Assembly (NCBI GenBank): GCA_964420985.1
Contig: CAYQUT010000011.1
Coordinates: 1-64,000 of the forward strand
DNA: 64,000 bases
Source: CAMCTV01 sp964420985
Lineage (GTDB): Bacteria > Bacteroidota > Bacteroidia > Flavobacteriales_D > Sanyastnellaceae
Direction of reading: 5' to 3'
How positions within the stretch are numbered: position 1 is the stretch's first letter; every line of letters starts with the position of its first letter. The notes below the pieces were generated by a model. That model saw nothing but the letters and a program-made list of their open reading frames with translations. It was not told the DNA's origin and did not search any database. Below are positions 59,589 to 64,000 of the stretch, one piece after another. The position numbers were made by a program, and so were the translations under genes.

Positions 59589-62495
59589 TTATTCGGCTTT
59601 CAATCCCTCTATTAAAATATCCAAGATCTCTGCAGCAGCCGTTGGAATTTTTGTTCCAGGCCCAAATATACCCACACATCCTGCATTGTACAAAAAGTCA
59701 AAATCTTGTTCGGGTATTACGCCTCCTGCCACCACCAAGATATCAGGTCTTCCCATTGACTTTAATACTTCAATCAAAGCAGGAACCAGCGTTTTGTGAC
59801 CCGCTGCCAGGGATGACGCGCCTACAATATGCACATCGTTTTCTATGGCCTGTTTGGCCACTTCCTCTGGTGTTTGAAACAATGGTCCCATATCCACGTC
59901 AAATCCCATATCGGCAAACGAGGTGGCAATCACCTTGGCTCCCCTATCGTGCCCATCTTGCCCCATCTTGGCCACTAAAATACGGGGACGTCTTCCAGCC
60001 AATTTGGAAAAATCATTGGCCATGCCAAGCGCCTTTTGAAAGGCCGGATCTTGTGAGGATTCTGATGAGTACACGCCGCTAACACTTTTAACAGAGGCTT
60101 TGTGGCGACCATACACCCGCTCTAATGCCTCCGAAATTTCACCCAATGTAGCACGATTTCGGGCTGCATCAATGGCCAAAGCCAATAAATTACCTTCTCC
60201 ACTCTTGGCGCTTTCTTCCAATCGAGTGAGCGTTTCCTTCACGCGTGCATTGTTTCTGTTTGCCTTTATGAGATTAATTTTCTCCACTTGTTCTGTGCGC
60301 ACTGCTTGGTTGTCAACTTCCAAGATATCCATCTTGGTGTCCTCTTCTACTGTGAATAAATTGACTCCGATAATCTTTTCTCGTCCACTATCAATTTTGG
60401 CTTGTCTTCTTGCAGCCGCCTCTTCAATACGTAGTTTTGGGATGCCTGCTTCAATGGCTTTGGTCATTCCGCCCTCTCTTTCTACCTCCTCAATCAACTC
60501 CCATGCAGCATCAATCATCTCTTGCGTCCTTTTCTCCATCCAAGTGGATCCCGACCATGGATCGATGAAGGCACACACTCCTGTTTCTTTTTGAATGTAC
60601 AGCTGTGTATTTCGAGCAATGCGTGCAGAAAAATCTGTAGGCAGTGCGATTGCTTCATCCAACGCATTGGTATGTAAACTTTGCGTACCACCCAAAACCG
60701 CCGCCATTGCTTCAATGCATGTCCTTGCGACATTGTTAAAGGGATCTTGTTTGGTCAAACTCCAACCACTGGTTTGGCAATGCGTACGCAAGGCCATGGA
60801 CTTGGTGTTCTGAGGATTGAATTGTTGAATCAACTTGGCCCAAATTACACGTGCTGCGCGCATTTTGGCTATTTCTGAAAGATGATCCATGCCAATGGCC
60901 CAAAAAAATGACAATCGGGGAGCAAAATCATCAATACTCATGCCTGCCGCTATACCAGCCCGCACATATTCCAGACCATCCGCCAGCGTGTAGGCCAATT
61001 CAATTTCCAACGTGGCGCCTGCTTCTTGCATGTGATAGCCCGAGATGGAAATGGGATTAAACTTCGGCATATTTTGACTGGTGAAGGAAAAAATATCACT
61101 CACAATCCGCATGCTCGGGGTTGGTGGATAGATGTAGGTATTTCTTACCATGAATTCCTTCAAAATATCATTCTGAATAGTTCCGCTTAATAGCTCAGGA
61201 CAAACTCCCTGCTCTTCTGCAGCGACGATATAAAAAGCCATGATGGGCAACACGGCTCCATTCATGGTCATGGAAACGGACATTTGATCCAATGGTATTT
61301 GGTCAAACAAAATCTTCATGTCTTCAACGGAATCAATGGCAACACCTGCTTTTCCCACATCACCTGTTACCCTGGGATGGTCACTGTCATATCCGCGATG
61401 GGTGGCCAAATCAAAGGCAACACTCAATCCTTTTTGACCTGCAGCCAAATTTCTTCGGTAAAAAGCATTGGACGCCGAAGCAGTGCTGAAACCAGCGTAT
61501 TGACGAATGGTCCACGGTCTAATGGTGTACATGGATGCATAAGGCCCTCCTTTGTATGGGGCCATACCCGGACCGAACTGCTCCAGAGCATGAGCCTCTT
61601 TGGAGATAGTTGGAATGGATATTCCACAGTGGTTGATTATCCCTTGCGTTAAAGTCTCTATGCCATAAGCACCCGCCCCAAAATCCTTGAGTTCATTCAA
61701 CCTCGATTCTTCTCTGAGCAGATGAAGAATGTTCCTTGACCATCGGGCGGACTCAACTTTATCTTCATGACCTATGTCTTTTAATACAACAACATTGGCA
61801 CCGCCCAATACTGCACTTAATGATTGGGTAGATAATCGCAGTAAATCTGAATAAACTTCCTCGTCAGCAAGCCCAGAACAACGAGCAACGAGTTGAAAAG
61901 TATTACTTCGATGATCCATAATGGCCCGAATGGCCCTTAACAAAGACAAATCAAAAAAATAATTTCCCGTTAAATGATAAATCACTTGACAAACCTCAGA
62001 GGTAATATTGGCATGTGTTTTCAAGCAAGACAATACCTCATCGGGCGAGTTGCCCTTTATCTCCCAAACTTGTTCTGATGGTGAATAAATGGCACAACGA
62101 AAATCTTTTTCGTCCCAACCTTGTGACAAATACCACGCTCTCAATTGAGACAACGAGGCTGTATTGGGTACTTGAAATGAGATAATGTTCCCCAAAACAT
62201 CCTCCATCCCTGCAAAATTAGCGTTGTCATTTTTAACAAATAAACATTCTGCTCCACCCATGAGGGCATTCATCACCTCTTCTTTGGAAGAAGCGTCCAC
62301 CCATGCGCCAATAGAAAAATGAGTTGGGAATGAAGCAAGTACGGTCATCTGCGCATGCGGAGAATAAGGAGATACAGGAAAGGCTGAAACCGAGGAGGCA
62401 TTCATAGGATTCAAACTTTGTTGACCCAATTCCTTTTGCATTCCCTTCATCCATTGCTCAAGGCTCCATGGTGAAAATGAGTTTAATTCTAACAT
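59589..62495 (-). CDS. methylmalonyl-CoA mutase, small-subunit remnant fused to large subunit
   Basis: A 968-residue protein (1-295 + 310-968). Residues 310-968 form a complete large subunit: PWTIRQYAGFSTA, RRNLAAGQKGLSVAFDL, MNGAVLPIMAFY, QTSGWSLTKQDPFNN, and the cobalamin domain with KMGQDGHDRGAKVIATS (His ligand) and GPGTKIPTAAAEIL. Residues 1-295 match the small subunit only partly: the N-terminal segment (FSPWSLEQWMKGMQKEL) and the late barrel part (FFDLSLLRAIRAIMDH, STQSLSAVLGGANVVVL, EESRLNELKDFG), with much of the barrel missing. It isomerises methylmalonyl-CoA and succinyl-CoA using adenosylcobalamin. The start at 62495 matches the small-subunit beginning; an alternative ATG is at 62534. 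Confidence 0.9.
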   Translation of the reverse strand: MLELNSFSPWSLEQWMKGMQKELGQQSLNPMNASSVSAFPVSPYSPHAQMTVLASFPTHFSIGAWVDASSKEEVMNALMGGAECLFVKNDNANFAGMEDVLGNIISFQVPNTASLSQLRAWYLSQGWDEKDFRCAIYSPSEQVWEIKGNSPDEVLSCLKTHANITSEVCQVIYHLTGNYFFDLSLLRAIRAIMDHRSNTFQLVARCSGLADEEVYSDLLRLSTQSLSAVLGGANVVVLKDIGHEDKVESARWSRNILHLLREESRLNELKDFGAGAYGIETLTQGIINHCGISIPTISKEAHALEQFGPGMAPYKGGPYASMYTIRPWTIRQYAGFSTASASNAFYRRNLAAGQKGLSVAFDLATHRGYDSDHPRVTGDVGKAGVAIDSVEDMKILFDQIPLDQMSVSMTMNGAVLPIMAFYIVAAEEQGVCPELLSGTIQNDILKEFMVRNTYIYPPTPSMRIVSDIFSFTSQNMPKFNPISISGYHMQEAGATLEIELAYTLADGLEYVRAGIAAGMSIDDFAPRLSFFWAIGMDHLSEIAKMRAARVIWAKLIQQFNPQNTKSMALRTHCQTSGWSLTKQDPFNNVARTCIEAMAAVLGGTQSLHTNALDEAIALPTDFSARIARNTQLYIQKETGVCAFIDPWSGSTWMEKRTQEMIDAAWELIEEVEREGGMTKAIEAGIPKLRIEEAAARRQAKIDSGREKIIGVNLFTVEEDTKMDILEVDNQAVRTEQVEKINLIKANRNNARVKETLTRLEESAKSGEGNLLALAIDAARNRATLGEISEALERVYGRHKASVKSVSGVYSSESSQDPAFQKALGMANDFSKLAGRRPRILVAKMGQDGHDRGAKVIATSFADMGFDVDMGPLFQTPEEVAKQAIENDVHIVGASSLAAGHKTLVPALIEVLKSMGRPDILVVAGGVIPEQDFDFLYNAGCVGIFGPGTKIPTAAAEILDILIEGLKAE

Positions 62496-62543
62496 GTGCA
62501 AGACTTTGCGCAAATATGCATCAATCAGCGACATCTTCCTTCG

Positions 62544-62551
62544 TTAATTTG
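62544..62551 (+). promoter_or_regulatory. -7 box of the MFS gene, 4 nt from ATG
   Basis: TTAATTTG (seven of eight to TAnnTTTG) ends 4 nt before the ATG at 62556. No -33 TTTG at standard distance, so the call rests on the box and the repeated geometry. Confidence 0.4.
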
Positions 62552-62555
62552 CAAT

Positions 62556-63764
62556 ATGAAATCAGGAAACAGCGCCATCATTTTCATCTTTATTACCCTT
62601 CTTATTGACGTTATTGGATTGGGAATCATTATCCCCATTCTACCAACTTTGATGACAGAACTGACAGGTGAAAGTGTAGCAGAGGCCTCCGCAGAGGGTG
62701 GATGGCTCATGTTTGCCTATGCCATCATGACATTTTTGTTCTCCCCCATTCTTGGAAATTTAAGTGACCGATATGGTCGTCGTCCCATCATTTTATTCTC
62801 TCTCTTGGGCCTCGGAATTGACTACCTTTTCATGGCCTATGCTCCTAATTTAACGTGGCTTTTTGTAGGGCGCATCGTATCAGGAATAATGGGAGCCAGC
62901 TTCACAACAGCATCTGCTTACATCGCGGACATCAGCACACCTGAAAAAAGAGCGCAAAATTTCGGTCTGGTCGGTGCGGCCTTTGGTTTGGGATTCATCA
63001 TTGGACCCGTCATTGGCGGATTATTGGGAGGCTTTGGTTCAAGAATCCCCTTCTTTGCCGCTGCTGCATTATCCTTGATCAACTTCATTTATGGCATTTT
63101 TGTTTTGCCCGAATCACTGAGTCAAGAAAATAGACGACCCTTTGAGTGGCGCAGGGCCAATCCTTTTGGAGCATTTAAAACCATCCAAAAACACAAAGCG
63201 GTTTCTGGAATTGTGCTTTCTCTTTTCTTTCTTTATTGGGCTTCATTCAGCGTACAAGGCACATGGTCTTATTATACAAAATATTTGTTCAATTGGTCCG
63301 ATAGTGAAATTGGCTATTCCCTAGCTGCTGTTGGATTTATGGCAGCATTGGTTCAGGGTTATCTTATTCGGAAAATCAATCCCAAATTGGGAAACAAAAA
63401 AAGCATTGTGTTGGGCATTTTGCTCTACACATCAGGATTGATATTGTTTTCCTTGGCCAATGAGGGATGGATGATGTATGCCATTCTCATCCCCTACTGT
63501 CTCGGCGGAATTACCATCCCCGCTATGCAAAGTGAAATGGCGCAATATGTTCCGGCCAACGAACAAGGTGAATTACAGGGTGCACTTACCGCTGTTAACA
63601 GCATAACAGCCATCATTGGACCCGTTTCCATGACAGGGATATTTGCCTATTTCGCCAGTGACGCTGCTCCTTTTTATTTTCCTGGAGCTGCTTTTTGCGC
63701 AGGTGCTGTGCTCTGTTCGTTGAGTGCATGGATCGCTTATGTATCATTGAAAAAACATGGATGA
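62556..63764 (+). CDS. MFS transporter, TetA/multidrug-type
   Basis: A 402-residue 12-helix transporter. Motif A GNLSDRYGRRP at 67-77 between helices 2 and 3; helix 4-5 part GRIVSGIMGASFTTASAYIAD and motif C-like GAAFGLGFIIGPVIGG in helix 5, both typical of TetA(-like) drug/proton antiporters (DHA1). Substrate unknown. ATG at 62556 is preferred over one 60 bp upstream, which would overlap the divergent mutase start. It overlaps the next gene by 4 bp. Confidence 0.88.
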   Translation: MKSGNSAIIFIFITLLIDVIGLGIIIPILPTLMTELTGESVAEASAEGGWLMFAYAIMTFLFSPILGNLSDRYGRRPIILFSLLGLGIDYLFMAYAPNLTWLFVGRIVSGIMGASFTTASAYIADISTPEKRAQNFGLVGAAFGLGFIIGPVIGGLLGGFGSRIPFFAAAALSLINFIYGIFVLPESLSQENRRPFEWRRANPFGAFKTIQKHKAVSGIVLSLFFLYWASFSVQGTWSYYTKYLFNWSDSEIGYSLAAVGFMAALVQGYLIRKINPKLGNKKSIVLGILLYTSGLILFSLANEGWMMYAILIPYCLGGITIPAMQSEMAQYVPANEQGELQGALTAVNSITAIIGPVSMTGIFAYFASDAAPFYFPGAAFCAGAVLCSLSAWIAYVSLKKHG

Positions 63765-64000
63765 TGAAAAAAAATAAAGTTCTCTTTTTGGATCGGGACG
63801 GAGTGATTAATCACGACCCTGGTGATTACACCTATTCACTATCCGAGTTTATCATTTTACCCACGGTAATACCCGCCCTGCAACTGGCTCAGGAAAAGGG
63901 CTACAAAATCATTTTGATTACCAATCAAGGAGGAGTAGCCAAGGGCTTGTACTCCCAAGAAACGGTAGAGGAAATTCATACCCATTTCAAAAAAGTATGT
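63761..64000 (+). CDS. HAD-IIIA phosphatase, GmhB/HisB-N-like (truncated by window end)
   Basis: The first 80 codons of a HAD phosphatase: FLDRDGVINHDPGDY carries both motif I aspartates (DxDG) and the N typical of GmhB/histidinol-phosphatase types, followed by VIPALQLAQEKGYKIILITNQGGVAKGLY (motif II TNQ). The protein is open at the right window end. GmhB removes the 7-phosphate from heptose bisphosphate for LPS; which phosphatase this is cannot be decided from 80 residues. The ATG overlaps the MFS stop as ATGA; a second ATG is at 63764. Confidence 0.8.
   Translation, partial: MMKKNKVLFLDRDGVINHDPGDYTYSLSEFIILPTVIPALQLAQEKGYKIILITNQGGVAKGLYSQETVEEIHTHFKKVC

Noticed and set aside
54701..62495. 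Complete propionate-to-succinate pathway
   Set aside because: Only a carboxylase beta subunit of uncertain substrate and the mutase are present; no alpha subunit, epimerase or MeaB chaperone is seen.

Overview
The window reads as a gene-dense (almost no spacer DNA), moderately AT-rich chromosome segment of a member of the Bacteroidota, most likely a Flavobacteriales-type organism. The evidence is internal: several secreted proteins end in type IX secretion (T9SS) sorting domains; promoters follow the Bacteroidota -33 TTTG / -7 TAnnTTTG pattern; there is a PafA-type phosphatase, a TonB-dependent receptor, a DUF3822-rsmD-coaD gene string and GldL-like membrane motifs. I see no rRNA, tRNA, CRISPR array, insertion sequence or prophage.

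Layout. 1-490: gene-free stretch framed by two purine/pyrimidine-skewed tandem repeat arrays. 490-3565 (-): three-gene unit with two T9SS cargo proteins. 3584-9872: a methyltransferase and an SDR (+), a RecD-like helicase (-), then a DUF3822-rsmD-coaD-thioredoxin-like operon (+). 9946-11406 (+): PadR regulator with a membrane partner, and an SRPBCC protein. 11395-21551 (-): six-gene run, PQQ-type dehydrogenase, TonB receptor, uvrB, lipoprotein, a flippase fused to a CapA domain, and an asparagine-synthase-like ligase. 21735-22402 (+): antitoxin/PIN toxin pair with an inverted-repeat operator. 22392-30199 (-): long housekeeping run (fmt, DUF493, rarA, RlmI-type methyltransferase, tpiA, prmA) ending in a T9SS CotH kinase; a GH25 lysozyme lies upstream behind a terminator. 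31142-34156 (+): a second, domain-shuffled CotH protein.

34158-42311 (-) is a surface-glycan locus: glycosyltransferase, epimerase, ATP-grasp ligase, HAD protein, NeuD-type acetyltransferase, WecE-type sugar aminotransferase, an HTTM-DCC1 fusion and an acyltransferase-3. Upstream lie an M61-like peptidase and PafA, then a sensory operon (porin, small periplasmic binding protein, PAS histidine kinase, two stand-alone receivers; 45567-50856). 50904-58359 holds an outer-membrane protein, a DnaQ/GIY-YIG nuclease, a GT22 mannosyltransferase, an acyl-CoA carboxylase beta subunit, an orphan binding lipoprotein and a beta-barrel-like protein. 58376-62495 (-) encodes an aminotransferase and a methylmalonyl-CoA mutase in which an eroded small subunit is fused to a full large subunit. 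The window ends with an MFS transporter and a truncated HAD phosphatase.

The most unusual points are the flippase-CapA fusion next to the ligase lacking a glutaminase cysteine, the MutA-MutB fusion, the sensory operon, the reversed domain order of the two CotH proteins, a recurring -7 box only 4-5 nt from ATG (probable leaderless mRNAs), and the fact that all six convergent gene pairs overlap or touch at their 3' ends.
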